Positions 1 to 9,819 of a stretch of 39,646 bases of DNA are shown here, piece by piece; within the stretch, counting starts at the first letter, position 1, and each line of letters opens with the position of its first letter. The stretch spans positions 1 to 39,646 of the forward strand of contig JALGZR010000034.1 of NCBI GenBank assembly GCA_025774805.1. Reading direction: 5' to 3'. Under the pieces are notes generated by a model. The model was given only the letters and a program-made list of their open reading frames with translations, was not told the DNA's origin and made no database searches. The translations under genes and the position numbers were made by a program. This DNA is from a bacterium (GTDB lineage Bacteria; ARS69).

Positions 1-1443
1 CGGAGTCTCGTGCGGCGCCGTTCGGACCCTTTCCGGATCCTCCTCGACCTCACTCGCGATCTCGAGCAGGGCCTCCGCGAACCGATCGAGCGTCTCCAGG
101 TTCTCCGACTCCGTCGGCTCGACCATGAGCGCCTCGTCCACGATCAAGGGGAAGTAGATCGTCGGAGGGTGGAAACCGTGATCGAGCAGACGCTTGGCGA
201 GGTCCAGCGTCCGGACGCCGTGCGCCTTCTGCCGGGCGCCCGAGAGGACGAACTCGTGCATGCACGGGCGATCGAACGGCAGTTCGAACCGGCTCGCGAG
301 CCGCCGCATCAGGTAGTTCGCCCCCAGGATCGCACCCCGCGAGATCTCGGTCAGCCCGTCACATCCGTGGTAGAGGAGGTATGCGTAGGCCCGCACGAGG
401 ATCCCGAAGTTCCCGTGATGGCCGTGCACGCGTCCGATGCTCCTGGGACGATCCCGGTCGAGGAAGAACGTTCCGTCCTCCCGGCGGGAGGGCATCGGGG
501 CGGGCAGGTACGGCGCCAGCTCCTCGGACGCCCCGATGGGACCCGCCCCCGGCCCGCCGCCGCCGTGGGGAGTGGCGAACGTCTTGTGCAGGTTCAGGTG
601 GAGGAAGTCGAACGGCACGTCGCCCGGACGCATCATCCCGACGATCGCGTTGAAGTTCGCGCCGTCCAGATAGAGCAGCCCGCCCGCCCGGTGAACGACC
701 TCCGCGATCTCGAGGACCTTCGACTCGAACAGCCCGAGCGTGTTCGGAAGCGTCATCATCATCACGGCGGTATCGTCGTCGACGACGTCGACCAGCCTCT
801 CGAAGTCGATCTCTCCGCGCGGATCCGAGGGGACCTCGACCGAAGTGAAGCCGGCGAAGGCGGCACTCGCCGGGTTCGTGCCGTGGGCGCTGTCCGGAAC
901 GATCACCTTCTTGCGGTTCTCTCCCCGATCGAGGAAGTAGCGCCGCGCGATCAAGAGGCACGTCAGCTCCCCCTGGGCCCCGGCCGCGGGCTGGAGGGAG
1001 ATCGCGTGCATACCGGTGATCGCGGCGAGCCGCTCCTGAAGGTCGACCATGAGCGCCAGGGCCCCCTGAGAGAGCTCGTCCGGCTGGTGGGGATGGAGGT
1101 CCCGGAACCCGGGATAGGAGGCGGCGACCTCGCTCATCTTCGGGTTGTACTTCATCGTGCAGGAGCCGAGGGGGTACATCTCCCGCTCGATGTGGTGGTT
1201 CAGATTCGAGAGACGGGTGAAGTGCCGGATCACCGCCAGCTCCGCGTTCTCGGGCAGATTGGCGGGCCGGGTGCGGAGGAAGCGCTCCGCGATGCCGTGC
1301 GGTCGTCTTCCCGCGTCCCTCTCCTCCGGCAGACGGAAGCCGCGGCGCCCCGAGCGGGAGAGCTCGAAGATCGTGGGCTCCACCACGTCGAGCTCCTCCC
1401 CCCCGGACCCCGCGCCGGGCGCCCGATCGCTCGGGGGGCTCAT
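1..1443 (-). CDS. gcvPB: Glycine dehydrogenase (decarboxylating) subunit 2, C-terminal edge cut by window
   Basis: PLP-binding half of the two-subunit P-protein of the glycine cleavage system. It decarboxylates glycine and passes the aminomethyl group to lipoyl-GcvH. The frame opens with ATG at 1443, whose ATGA overlaps the gcvPA stop, and stays open to base 1 (481 codons, so only the extreme C-terminus is likely missing). The N-terminal part reads [17 protein letters not shown], a GcvPB signature. The PLP lysine is in [16 protein letters not shown], Lys about 287. It is the last gene of the gcvT-gcvH-gcvPA-gcvPB operon, all joined by short gaps or 4-base overlaps. Identity is certain from family motifs; the end lies outside the window. 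Confidence 0.95.
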   Translation of the reverse strand, partial: MSPPSDRAPGAGSGGEELDVVEPTIFELSRSGRRGFRLPEERDAGRRPHGIAERFLRTRPANLPENAELAVIRHFTRLSNLNHHIEREMYPLGSCTMKYNPKMSEVAASYPGFRDLHPHQPDELSQGALALMVDLQERLAAITGMHAISLQPAAGAQGELTCLLIARRYFLDRGENRKKVIVPDSAHGTNPASAAFAGFTSVEVPSDPRGEIDFERLVDVVDDDTAVMMMTLPNTLGLFESKVLEIAEVVHRAGGLLYLDGANFNAIVGMMRPGDVPFDFLHLNLHKTFATPHGGGGPGAGPIGASEELAPYLPAPMPSRREDGTFFLDRDRPRSIGRVHGHHGNFGILVRAYAYLLYHGCDGLTEISRGAILGANYLMRRLASRFELPFDRPCMHEFVLSGARQKAHGVRTLDLAKRLLDHGFHPPTIYFPLIVDEALMVEPTESENLETLDRFAEALLEIASEVEEDPERVRTAPHETP

Positions 1444-2843
1444 CGGTCGCTCCGTGACGCGACCGGCAACGCCTCGGGAGCCGTGACCCCGGTGACGACC
1501 GAACGGAACGCCTTCGCGTATTCCTCGATCTCGTTCTCGAGCCGCTTCTCGGTCACGGCGACCAGGAGTCCCGACCCTCCCCCCGGCAGGGGGTCCAGCG
1601 GTATGCCCCCCAGGAACCCGGCCGCGATCAGGGTGCGCAGAGCCTCCTCCCCGCTCCGTCCCTCGGGCAGGCGCAACGCGAACTCCCGAAAGAACGGCGC
1701 GTCCGGATCGGCGAGGCTCACCCCCGGGACCTCGGCGAGCCGATCCGCGAGAGCGTGCGCCTTCTCGGCCGACAGCGTGGCGGCGAGACGCCGGCCGGTC
1801 TCCCCCAGGAGCGTGGTCGTCACCGTGGCGGCGAGCGCGATCAGCGACTGGTTCGTGCAGATGTTCGACGTGGCCCGCGCGCGGCGAATGTGCTGCTCCC
1901 GCGTCTGGAGCGTCAACGTGAACGCCCGCTGGCCGCGGGAGTCCCGTCCCATCCCCACGATCCGTCCGGGCATTCTCCGAAGGTAGTCGCGGCGGGCCGC
2001 CAGCACGCCCGCGCCCGGTCCGCCCCAGCTCATGGGGACCCCGAGAGGTTGCACGTCTCCGACGGCCAGATCAGCCCCGTAGTCGCCGGGGGGTTCCAGG
2101 ATCGAGAGGGAGGAGAGATCCACCGACGCGATGTAGAGCGGGCGGTCCTCGCCCTCCAGGGAAGCACCGGTGAGACGGACGTCCTCGAGCGCCCCGTACC
2201 AGTTCGGGTGCTGCAGGACGACCGCAACCGCACCTTCGAGGACGTCGGGCGTGAGGCCGGATACGTCGGTCCGCAGTCCCCGGGCGGGAAGCTCGATCCG
2301 ATCGAGCCCGGCCGGCTCGAGAATCGTCTCGAGAATCTCGCGGTGATGGGGATGGAGATGGGGGGAGAGCAGGACCCGGTTTCCCGGGCGGACGCTCGCG
2401 GCCAGGAGCACCGCCTCGGCGAGGGCGGTCGCCGCGTCGTACATGGAGGCGTTCGCGAGGTCGAGAGCCGTCAGCCGCGCCACGATCGTCTGGAACTCGT
2501 AGATCGCCTGGAGCGTGCCCTGGCTGACCTCCGCCTGGTAAGGCGTGTAGCTCGTCGCGAACTCGGGGCGGGACACGATCGCGGCGGTGGCGGCCGGGAC
2601 ACAGACGTCGTAGACGCCGCCCCCCGCGAAGCAGATCAACTCCTCGCCGCTCCGGTTCCGCTCCGCCAGCTCCCGGAGGCGCCCCAACGTCTCCGGCTCG
2701 GAGAGACCCTCAGGGACCGGGAGCGGACCCGGGTGGCGGACCGCGGCGGGGATCTCCGCCACGAGCTCCTCGAAGGAGGAGACTCCGATCGTCTCGAGCA
2801 TCGCGCGTCGGTCTTCCGGGCTGTGCTGTACGAACGCGGTCAT
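1440..2843 (-). CDS. gcvPA: Glycine dehydrogenase (decarboxylating) subunit 1
   Basis: Partner subunit of GcvPB in the split P-protein; 467 residues, usual for the family. I chose ATG 2843 ([16 protein letters not shown]) over an in-frame upstream start because it overlaps the gcvH stop by four bases (ATGA) and fits known GcvPA N-termini. Recognisable segments are [28 protein letters not shown] and the C-terminal [11 protein letters not shown]. The split-subunit arrangement differs from the single-chain P-protein of proteobacteria such as E. coli. It works with GcvH and GcvT encoded just upstream in the same operon. Confidence 0.95.
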   Translation of the reverse strand: MTAFVQHSPEDRRAMLETIGVSSFEELVAEIPAAVRHPGPLPVPEGLSEPETLGRLRELAERNRSGEELICFAGGGVYDVCVPAATAAIVSRPEFATSYTPYQAEVSQGTLQAIYEFQTIVARLTALDLANASMYDAATALAEAVLLAASVRPGNRVLLSPHLHPHHREILETILEPAGLDRIELPARGLRTDVSGLTPDVLEGAVAVVLQHPNWYGALEDVRLTGASLEGEDRPLYIASVDLSSLSILEPPGDYGADLAVGDVQPLGVPMSWGGPGAGVLAARRDYLRRMPGRIVGMGRDSRGQRAFTLTLQTREQHIRRARATSNICTNQSLIALAATVTTTLLGETGRRLAATLSAEKAHALADRLAEVPGVSLADPDAPFFREFALRLPEGRSGEEALRTLIAAGFLGGIPLDPLPGGGSGLLVAVTEKRLENEIEEYAKAFRSVVTGVTAPEALPVASRSDR

Positions 2844-3229
2844 TCGGCCTCCGCCCCGATGTAGTCCGCGTACTCCTCGGGGGTGAGGAGCTGGGACACC
2901 TCGGAGACATCCTTCGGCTCCATCCGGATCAGCCACCCCTCTCCGTAGGGATCACTGTTCATCAGCTCGGGGGAATCGCCCAGTCGCGTGTTGATGTCGG
3001 CCACGGTCCCGGCGACCGGACAGTAGAGGTCCGACACGCTCTTCACGGACTCGACGTTTCCGTAGGCCTCCATCGCGGCGAGCTCGGTACCCACGGTGGG
3101 GAGCTCCACGTAGACGATATCCCCGAGCTCGGTCTGCGCAAAATCGGTGATGCCGATGATCACCACACCGTCGTCGAGGAGGACCCACTCGTGCTCCTTC
3201 GTGTACCGGAGTTCCTGAGGGATGTTCAT
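2840..3229 (-). CDS. gcvH: Glycine cleavage system H protein
   Basis: Lipoyl carrier of the glycine cleavage system; it shuttles the aminomethyl group from the P-protein to GcvT. 129 residues, the normal size. The start MNIPQELRYTKEHEWV and the lipoylation motif ESVKSVSDLYCPVAG are both present; the modified residue should be Lys63. It lies 33 bases downstream of gcvT, and its stop overlaps the gcvPA start, so translation is likely coupled. No lipoate ligase or dihydrolipoamide dehydrogenase gene is in the window. Confidence 0.97.
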   Translation of the reverse strand: MNIPQELRYTKEHEWVLLDDGVVIIGITDFAQTELGDIVYVELPTVGTELAAMEAYGNVESVKSVSDLYCPVAGTVADINTRLGDSPELMNSDPYGEGWLIRMEPKDVSEVSQLLTPEEYADYIGAEAE

Positions 3230-3262
3230 CGATTCGCCTTTCCGTCCCGTGGGACGTTGCTC

Positions 3263-4351
3263 CTATACGAACGACTTCCGGACCTTCTCCGCCCGTACGT
3301 CCCGATCCCGGATGCGGATCGCGAACTCCTTCTCCTTCGCGATCCGCTTCTCGACGCGGGCGAGAGCGATCCCCTTCTCGAGAGTCGGACTGAATGTGCC
3401 GCTGGTGACCTCCCCGACCGTCTCGGAGTCGAACCGCACCGGTTGCCCGGACCGGGGAACGTGCCGACCCCGCTCCGTAACTTGCAGCCCGATCGTGGTC
3501 CGGGGTACCCCCGCCTCCCTCTGGGCCAGGAGCGCGTCCCGGCCGATGAACTCGCCCTTCTCCAGACGGATCACCCAGCCGAGACCCGCCTCGAGACCGC
3601 TCACCGATTCGTCCATGTCCTGCCCGTAGAGCCGGTACTGCTTCTCCAGCCGCAGGGTGTCCCGCGCGCCGAGCCCGGCGGGACCCGCCCCGCGGGGACT
3701 CCCCGCGGACAGAATGGCGTCCCACACCGCCCCGGCGCTGTCTGCCGCAGTGAAGATCTCGAAGCCGTCCTCCCCCGTGTACCCGGTGCGGGCGAGAATC
3801 ACCGACACGTCCGCCAGGCGGGCTTTGGCGATCCCGAACGAGGGGATCCCCGTGAGATCAACGTCCACGAGCGGACCGAGGATCTCGGCGGCCCGGGGCC
3901 CCTGCCAGGCCAGGAGAGCCGTCTCGTCGGAGACGTTCCGGAAGTCCACGTCGGTCGGAAGACGGCTCGTGAGCCAGTCGAAGTCCTTGGCGATGTTGGC
4001 CGCGTTGACGACGAGCAGGTACCGATCGGCGAGGCGATAGACGATCAGATCGTCCACCACTCCTCCCTGGCGGTTCAGCAGGAGCGTGTACTGCGCCTCG
4101 AACGGCCCGATCGCGGCGATGGCGTTCGTGGTTACCCGATCGAGAAAGGACTGGGCCTCGACGCCGCGCACCTCGGCCTCTCCCATGTGGGAGACGTCGA
4201 AGAGCCCGGCGATCGTTCGGACCCTCCGGTGCTCGGCGATGATCCCGTCGTACGACACGGGCATCGAGAACCCCGCAAAGTCCCTCATCCGGGCCCCGAG
4301 GGCCACGTGGCGGTCGTGGAGAGGGGTCTTCAGCGTCGGCGCGGGGGCCAT
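3263..4351 (-). CDS. gcvT: Aminomethyltransferase (glycine cleavage T protein)
   Basis: Transfers the methylene group from lipoyl-GcvH to tetrahydrofolate, releasing ammonia. 362 residues, full length. It starts MAPAPTLKTPLHDRHVALGA and contains GLFDVSHMGE and LLNRQGGVVDDLIVYR, whose acidic pair (D100, D101) matches the catalytic and folate-site aspartate region. The C-terminal barrel ends near SGTFSPTLEKGIALARV. It is the first gene of the operon; a GGAGG lies about 11 bases before the ATG. A 210-base spacer separates it from thrS and contains an inverted repeat (see 4458-4524). Confidence 0.96.
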   Translation of the reverse strand: MAPAPTLKTPLHDRHVALGARMRDFAGFSMPVSYDGIIAEHRRVRTIAGLFDVSHMGEAEVRGVEAQSFLDRVTTNAIAAIGPFEAQYTLLLNRQGGVVDDLIVYRLADRYLLVVNAANIAKDFDWLTSRLPTDVDFRNVSDETALLAWQGPRAAEILGPLVDVDLTGIPSFGIAKARLADVSVILARTGYTGEDGFEIFTAADSAGAVWDAILSAGSPRGAGPAGLGARDTLRLEKQYRLYGQDMDESVSGLEAGLGWVIRLEKGEFIGRDALLAQREAGVPRTTIGLQVTERGRHVPRSGQPVRFDSETVGEVTSGTFSPTLEKGIALARVEKRIAKEKEFAIRIRDRDVRAEKVRKSFV

Positions 4352-4457
4352 TCGACGTCAGTCCTCCGAACCGGTCCTTCCGGATGGGCATCGTGCGGCG
4401 CGGGGAAGAAACCCGGTTCCGCGGACCCGACAGGCTAGCAGAAGAGACCCGAGGTCC

Positions 4458-4524
4458 CAATGGATTTGTCTTCGGAGAGCTCCCCGCTTCGAGCGGTCGT
4501 TGAGAAGATCGGTCGAATCCATTG
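4458..4524 (-). promoter_or_regulatory. Inverted repeat in the thrS-gcvT spacer, possible leader or terminator structure
   Basis: CAATGGATT at 4458-4466 is the exact reverse complement of AATCCATTG at 4516-4524. The roughly 50-base interior has further small hairpins when read on the minus strand, including CCGCT-CGA-AGCGG. A near-direct repeat (ATCTTCTCAA) occurs twice on the minus strand beside the arm. It could end thrS transcription or form part of the gcv leader. It does not carry the conserved core of the glycine riboswitch. The pairing is visible; function is guessed. Confidence 0.4.
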
Positions 4525-4561
4525 AGAAGATTCGATTTGTGCAGTGTCCACGCTCCCGGGA

Positions 4562-6445
4562 TCAGCCGACGAAGATCGGCCGGAGGCTCAGCCGGCGCGG
4601 CGTGTTGAGCGGCCGGAAGGGCCGGTCCGCGACGCGCTCGTCCATCCGGGCGATCAGGGAGGACCGGGTCCCCACGAACTCCTCCTCGCCGCGGACCCGG
4701 ACGTGGAGATCCCCCCCGTCCCTCTCCCGGTCGCCGATGATCGCGATGTAGGGGACCCACTCCTGCTCGGCCAGCTTGATCTTCTTCCCCATCGACATGT
4801 CCCGGTCGTCGACGTCGGCCCGATAGGGCCAGCCCTCCGCCAGCTCGTCGCAGAACGGAACGTGGTGGTCCGAGACCGGAACGAAGCGGATCTGCGTCGG
4901 GGAGAGCCAGAACGGAAAGCGCCCCTTCTTCCCCTCCTTCATCTGCGCGGCCTGGTGTTCGAGCAGGGCGTACAGATTCCGGTCGATCGCTCCCGGAATC
5001 GAGGCGTGGAGAATGAGCGGCGTCCTCCTCTCCCCCCGCTCGTCGGTGTACTCGATGCCGAACTGGGCGCAGTTCTCCACGTCGATCTGAACGGTCGACA
5101 TCGCGGCGGCCTTGTCGTGGTTGTCCACGAAGTTGAACTCGAACTTCATCACGAAGTAGAAGAACCGCTCCTCCCAGACCTCGAGCAGGATCGGAGAACC
5201 CGCCTTTCGGGCGAGGTCGAACACGAAGTCCCGGTTCTCCTCGTAGAAGCTCCTCACCACCCGGACGCCCGTGGCGAACGGGAGGCCCATGTCGGTCATC
5301 CATCCCCGGGAGAGATCGAACTGCCGGGCGAACTCCTCCCGGGCCTGGGCGATGTCCCGGCAGAGGGTGTGCATGTCGGGCATCGTGAACGTGCGCAGGC
5401 GCCGCAGCCCTGCCAGCTCTCCGGACTGCTCGCGCCGAAAGGAGTAGTGCGTGAGCTCGTAGAGCCTCAGGGGAAGCTGGCGGTAGCTGATCTGCATGTC
5501 GCGCTTGATCAGGTACTGGCCGAAGCAGGCGGCGAAGCGGAGGAAGTAGTCCTTTTTCTCGCTGCGGAGGACGTACTGGCGCGCCGGAAACCGGTCCAGG
5601 TACTTCGCGAGATTCGGATGGAGGTAGTCGTACATGATCGGCGTCTCGACGCGCATCGCTCCGTACCCGTTCATGATCTGATTGGCCCGATCCTCCATCA
5701 GGCTCTTGACCAGGAGCCCCTTGGGGTACCAGCGGAAGTTCCCCGCGTCCGAGCCCGGCTCGTAGTCGACCAGCTCGTGCTGCCGCATGAGCCGCACGTG
5801 GGGGGGCTCTTCGGTGGAGATCCGGCTTCCCGCGGTCTCGTACGAGTGGAACCGGGCCAACTCCGGGTGGGCGGTGAAGTCGAACTCGTCGTGAGGGATC
5901 TCCTCGCCGTCCGGGGTCAGGACGTAGAACGAAGAGCCCAGCTTCTTCTCGGCCTCCAGCGCCCGGGACTCCTCTTCCCCGTCCGCCCCGACGTCTCCCG
6001 CGGCCTCTTCGCCCGTCACGGTGAAAGCGAGCTCGGAGAGCGGATGCCCCTTCGCCCGGAGGTCGAACGCCTTGTAGTAGCCGAACGGGGCACGGGCGAG
6101 TCTCCGGACGCCTTCCGCGCCCGCGCAGGCCTTCGCCATCCGGTCGAGGACGTCCTGGGCCATCCGGGGGCTCGCCAGGTCGGAGGACAGATGGGCGTAC
6201 GGGTAGAGCCAGAGGGTCTCGGCCTTCACGCGGTGGTAGTGAGAGAGGATCTTCGCCGTCGCCGCCGCGGCCGCCCGGTCCGGGGCGTCCTCGTCCCGTT
6301 TCTCCACCGACAGGAAGCAGACGAGGGAGTCGCCCGAGGAGCCGCTCTTCTCCTCCTCGGCGACGTCTCCGGCCGCCGCCGCCACGCTCGTCTCCTCGGT
6401 CACGCGGAACGAAAACTCGCTCGCGTGGATCATCAGGACTCGCAT
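4562..6445 (-). CDS. thrS: Threonyl-tRNA synthetase, archaeal type with DTD-like editing domain
   Basis: Charges tRNA-Thr in the cytoplasm. 627 residues. The N-terminus (MRVLMIHASEFSFRV, then YPYAHLSSDLA near 81-91 and APFGYYKAF near 119-127) is the D-aminoacyl-tRNA-deacylase-like editing domain of euryarchaeal ThrRS. The bacterial TGS domain and HxxxH editing module are absent. The class II core spans about 205-510: motif 2 around LTHYSFRREQSGELAGLRRL, motif 3 around SIPGAIDRN. Likely zinc ligands are C307, H359 and H480. The anticodon-binding domain follows (515-627) and ends near PFRPLN. Start is ATG 6445 with GGAG upstream. It lies between uvrA and gcvT and is the only ThrRS seen here. 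Archaeal origin is an inference from domain content and motif wording. Confidence 0.95.
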   Translation of the reverse strand: MRVLMIHASEFSFRVTEETSVAAAAGDVAEEEKSGSSGDSLVCFLSVEKRDEDAPDRAAAAATAKILSHYHRVKAETLWLYPYAHLSSDLASPRMAQDVLDRMAKACAGAEGVRRLARAPFGYYKAFDLRAKGHPLSELAFTVTGEEAAGDVGADGEEESRALEAEKKLGSSFYVLTPDGEEIPHDEFDFTAHPELARFHSYETAGSRISTEEPPHVRLMRQHELVDYEPGSDAGNFRWYPKGLLVKSLMEDRANQIMNGYGAMRVETPIMYDYLHPNLAKYLDRFPARQYVLRSEKKDYFLRFAACFGQYLIKRDMQISYRQLPLRLYELTHYSFRREQSGELAGLRRLRTFTMPDMHTLCRDIAQAREEFARQFDLSRGWMTDMGLPFATGVRVVRSFYEENRDFVFDLARKAGSPILLEVWEERFFYFVMKFEFNFVDNHDKAAAMSTVQIDVENCAQFGIEYTDERGERRTPLILHASIPGAIDRNLYALLEHQAAQMKEGKKGRFPFWLSPTQIRFVPVSDHHVPFCDELAEGWPYRADVDDRDMSMGKKIKLAEQEWVPYIAIIGDRERDGGDLHVRVRGEEEFVGTRSSLIARMDERVADRPFRPLNTPRRLSLRPIFVG

Positions 6446-6606
6446 GGGGTCTCCGGCTCCTCCGTCGGGTGCGCGGCCGGCGCGCGGGAGCGCGACCGAC
6501 GACGGGGTGATCCCGTTCCGGCTCCTCCGCGGGATGCGCGACCGTGAGGCTTCACGACGCGAAGGAGCGTGGAAGCTCGCAAGTTATCGCCGTTCGCCCC
6601 GGCCGG

Positions 6607-9561
6607 TCAACTCCCCCGGGAGACCCGACCGGTGACGGGAGCCCGGTCGCTCGCGGAGTCCGTTCGGCCGCGCCCCGACGCGGTCGAATCCGCCGTCGAG
6701 CGCCGCCGGCCCGCGCCGCTCCGGACCCCGGCCGGCGCCCGGGAGGCGCCCGGCAGCACGGCCCGGAGGACCCTTCCGGTGTGGGACTTCCCGGCGCTCG
6801 CGACCTCTTCCGGCGTTCCCTCCGCCACGATGCGACCCCCCGCGTTCCCCCCGTCGGGCCCGAGGTCGATGAGGTGGTCCGCCGTCTTGATGACGTCCAG
6901 GTTGTGCTCGATCACGATGACCGTGTTCCCCCGGTCGACGAGCACCTGGAGCACGTTCAGGAGGTTCCGGATGTCCTCGAAGTGGAGACCCGTGGTCGGC
7001 TCGTCGAGCACGTAGAGGGTCCTTCCGGTCGAGCGTCGGGCGAGCTCGGTGGCGAGTTTGACCCGCTGGGCCTCCCCGCCGGAGAGCGTGGTGGCCGGCT
7101 GTCCGAGGTGGATGTACCCGAGACCGACGTCGGCCAGAACCTGGAGCTTCCGTCGGATGCGCGGGATGTTGCCCAGGAACTCCAGCGCGTCGTCCACGGT
7201 CATCTCGAGCACGTCGCTGATGTTCGCGCCCTTGTACCGGATCCGGAGCGTCTCCCGGTTGTACCGGGCGCCGTGGCACTCGTCGCACTTCACGAAGACG
7301 TCGGGCAGGAAGTGCATCTCGATCCGCACGAGGCCGTCCCCTTCGCAGGCCTCGCACCGCCCGCCCCGGACGTTGAACGAGAAGCGTCCCGGGCGATACC
7401 CGCGCACCTTCGCGTCTCTCGTCTCGGCGAAGAGGCTCCGGATCTCGGTGAAGACCCCGGTGTAGGTAGCCGGATTCGACCGCGGTGTCCGTCCGATCGG
7501 CGACTGATCGATGTTGATGATCTTGTCCAGGAGGTCGAGGCCCCGGATCTCCTCGTGCTCGCCGGGGCGATGCCGCGCGGAGTGGAGCTCCGCCGCCGCC
7601 GCCTTCGCCAGGATCTCGTTGATGAGCGTGCTCTTTCCCGATCCGGAAACCCCGGTCACGCAGACGAACTCCCCGATGGGCACCTTCACGTCGAGATCCC
7701 GCAGATTGTGCTCGGAGGCCTTCACGATCTCGAGGAATCCCCGGTCGGCGTGCCGGCGTCCCTCGGGCACCGGGATCGAGCGAGTTCCCCGCAGGTACTG
7801 CCCGGTGAGTGAGTCCTTCACCCGCATGACCTGCTTCGGCGTGCCCTGGGCGACGATCCGCCCCCCGTGGCGACCCGCCCCCGGCCCCAGATCGATGAGG
7901 TGATCCGCCTTGAGCATCGTGTCCGCGTCGTGCTCGACGACGAGCACGGTGTTCCCCAGGTCCCTCAGGCGCAGCAGGCTGTCGAGCAGACGCGCGTTGT
8001 CGACGTGGTGCAGGCCGATCGAGGGCTCGTCGAGAATGTAGAGAACACCGACGAGGCTGGATCCGATCTGGGTCGCGAGCCGAATCCGCTGCGCCTCGCC
8101 CCCCGAGAGAGTGTTCCCGGTTCGATCGAGCGAGAGGTAGCCGACGCCGACGTTCGTGAGGAACTCGAGCCGCTCGCCGATCTCCTTGAGGATCGGACCG
8201 GCGATGGTCCGCTCGCGCCGGGTGAGCTTCAGCCTTCGCAGGAATTCCGCGGCCTCGTCGATCTGCATCGCCGCGACCTCGGCGATGCCCCTTCGGCCGA
8301 TCCGGACCGCACGGGACTCCGGCTTCAGGCGCGTCCCCTCGCAATCCGGACAGAGAATGCGGCGCATGTACCGCTCGATCAGGGCCCGGCTCCGATCGCT
8401 GTCGGTCTGGCGGTAGCGCCGCTCCAGGCTCGGGACGACTCCGTCGAAGGGAGCGCGGTAGGTGCCCGACGTCCGGCTCCCCTCCCAGGAGAACTCGATC
8501 TCCTCCTTCGTGCCGTGGAGAACGGCCCGCCTGGCCTTCGCCGGAAGCCTTCGCCACGGGACGGAGAGGGAGATGCCCAGGTGTCGGGCCACCGAGCGGA
8601 GCATCGAGCGATACCATCCGCTCTTGGCGTCGCGCCACGGATGCACCGCCCCGCGCGAGAGGGAGAGATCCGGATCGGGAATCACGAGATCGGGATCGAC
8701 CGAGAGGCGGCTGCCCAGGCCGTTGCACGTCGCGCACGCCCCGTAGGGGCTGTTGAAGGAGAACAGGCGCGGCTCGATCTCCCCGAGACCGATTCCGCAG
8801 GCGACGCAGGCGAAACGCTCCGAGAGGACCGTCTCCTCGCCTCCCACGACATCGAGGATGATCGTTCCCTGGCCGACTCTCGCCGCGGTCGAGAGGGAGT
8901 CGGCGAGGCGCGGTCGCACTCCCTCCTTCACGACCACCCGGTCCACCACGACCTCCACGTCGTGCCTCTTCTTCTTCTCGAGTCGGGGGGGATCGTCGAG
9001 ATCGTGGATCTCGCCGTTGACCCGGACGCGGACGAAACCGTCCCGCTTCGCCGCCCGCAGGACCGACCCGTGCTCCCCCTTCCGCCCCCGGATCAGCGGC
9101 GCGAGGATCCGGACCCGCCGTCCCTCTCCGAGATCGAGCACCGCATCGGTCATCTGGTCGATCGTCTGTCGGACGATGGCGCGACCGCAATCGGGACAGT
9201 GCGGGTGGCCGACCCGAGCGAAGAGCAGGCGGAGGTAGTCGTAGACCTCCGTGATCGTCCCGACCGTGGAGCGGGGATTCCGGGAGGCCCCCTTCTGCTC
9301 GATCGAGATGGCGGGCGAGAGGCCCTCGATCGAGTCCACGTCCGGCTTGTCCATCTGCCCGAGAAACTGCCGGGCGTAGGCGGAGAGGCTCTCGACGTAA
9401 CGACGCTGACCCTCGGCGTAGATCGTGTCGAACGCCAGCGAGGACTTGCCGGAGCCGGAGAGCCCCGTGATCACGACCATCCGGTGGCGGGGGATGACGA
9501 CGTCGAGGTCCTGAAGGTTGTGCTGACGCGCGCCCCGGACATGGATGACAGGACTCGACAA
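6607..9561 (-). CDS. uvrA: Excinuclease ABC subunit A
   Basis: Damage-recognition ATPase of nucleotide excision repair; acts with UvrB on DNA. 984 residues from the chosen start. The frame is open for another 750 codons upstream, but homology begins at [22 protein letters not shown] 9561 follows a GAGG by five bases, and no ATG or GTG sits closer. Seen in order: Walker [13 protein letters not shown]; zinc modules starting CPDCGRAI and CVACGIG; signature [12 protein letters not shown]; second Walker [11 protein letters not shown]; zinc module CEACEGDG...CDECHG; second signature [13 protein letters not shown] basic, low-complexity tail of about 45 residues follows the usual end. Divergent from the glycosyltransferase gene at 9820, with repeat element A between. 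Confidence 0.96.
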   Translation of the reverse strand: MSSPVIHVRGARQHNLQDLDVVIPRHRMVVITGLSGSGKSSLAFDTIYAEGQRRYVESLSAYARQFLGQMDKPDVDSIEGLSPAISIEQKGASRNPRSTVGTITEVYDYLRLLFARVGHPHCPDCGRAIVRQTIDQMTDAVLDLGEGRRVRILAPLIRGRKGEHGSVLRAAKRDGFVRVRVNGEIHDLDDPPRLEKKKRHDVEVVVDRVVVKEGVRPRLADSLSTAARVGQGTIILDVVGGEETVLSERFACVACGIGLGEIEPRLFSFNSPYGACATCNGLGSRLSVDPDLVIPDPDLSLSRGAVHPWRDAKSGWYRSMLRSVARHLGISLSVPWRRLPAKARRAVLHGTKEEIEFSWEGSRTSGTYRAPFDGVVPSLERRYRQTDSDRSRALIERYMRRILCPDCEGTRLKPESRAVRIGRRGIAEVAAMQIDEAAEFLRRLKLTRRERTIAGPILKEIGERLEFLTNVGVGYLSLDRTGNTLSGGEAQRIRLATQIGSSLVGVLYILDEPSIGLHHVDNARLLDSLLRLRDLGNTVLVVEHDADTMLKADHLIDLGPGAGRHGGRIVAQGTPKQVMRVKDSLTGQYLRGTRSIPVPEGRRHADRGFLEIVKASEHNLRDLDVKVPIGEFVCVTGVSGSGKSTLINEILAKAAAAELHSARHRPGEHEEIRGLDLLDKIINIDQSPIGRTPRSNPATYTGVFTEIRSLFAETRDAKVRGYRPGRFSFNVRGGRCEACEGDGLVRIEMHFLPDVFVKCDECHGARYNRETLRIRYKGANISDVLEMTVDDALEFLGNIPRIRRKLQVLADVGLGYIHLGQPATTLSGGEAQRVKLATELARRSTGRTLYVLDEPTTGLHFEDIRNLLNVLQVLVDRGNTVIVIEHNLDVIKTADHLIDLGPDGGNAGGRIVAEGTPEEVASAGKSHTGRVLRAVLPGASRAPAGVRSGAGRRRSTADSTASGRGRTDSASDRAPVTGRVSRGS

Positions 9562-9611
9562 GACGACCTCGGACGGACGGGAGGAAGACCGGAGGACGGT
9601 GATCGTGACTC

Positions 9612-9685
9612 GCCTGCATATCTCACCAGACTCCGCTGCGGCAGCGGCGAAGCCGCGCGACGAGCCTGGTGAGTAATGCAGGCTA
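9612..9685 (-). repeat. Palindromic element, copy A (short form)
   Basis: End arms GCCTGCATATCTCACCAG (9612-9629) and CTGGTGAGTAATGCAGGC (9666-9683) pair with two mismatches. The interior reads, on the minus strand, GGCTCGTCGCG then CGGCTTCGCCGCTGCCGCAG, so it equals the outer parts of copies C and D without their central domain of about 100 bases. It lies in the divergent spacer between uvrA and the gene at 9820, the only copy that does not touch a stop codon. Family and function are unknown. Confidence 0.85.
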
Positions 9686-9819
9686 GCGGACGCGAGGGAG
9701 CGAAATATAGGGGCTGGCACCGACAGGGTCAAACGAGGCGGGCCATTTGCGCCCCGGCGTCGGCTCGGATAGGATTCTCGGGGTACCCCGCCCCGATCTC
9801 CGCCCACCGTGAGGCCGCC

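Noticed and set aside
4352-4561. Glycine riboswitch upstream of gcvT
   Set aside because: The spacer lacks the conserved aptamer core and its tandem arrangement; only a simple inverted repeat is present.
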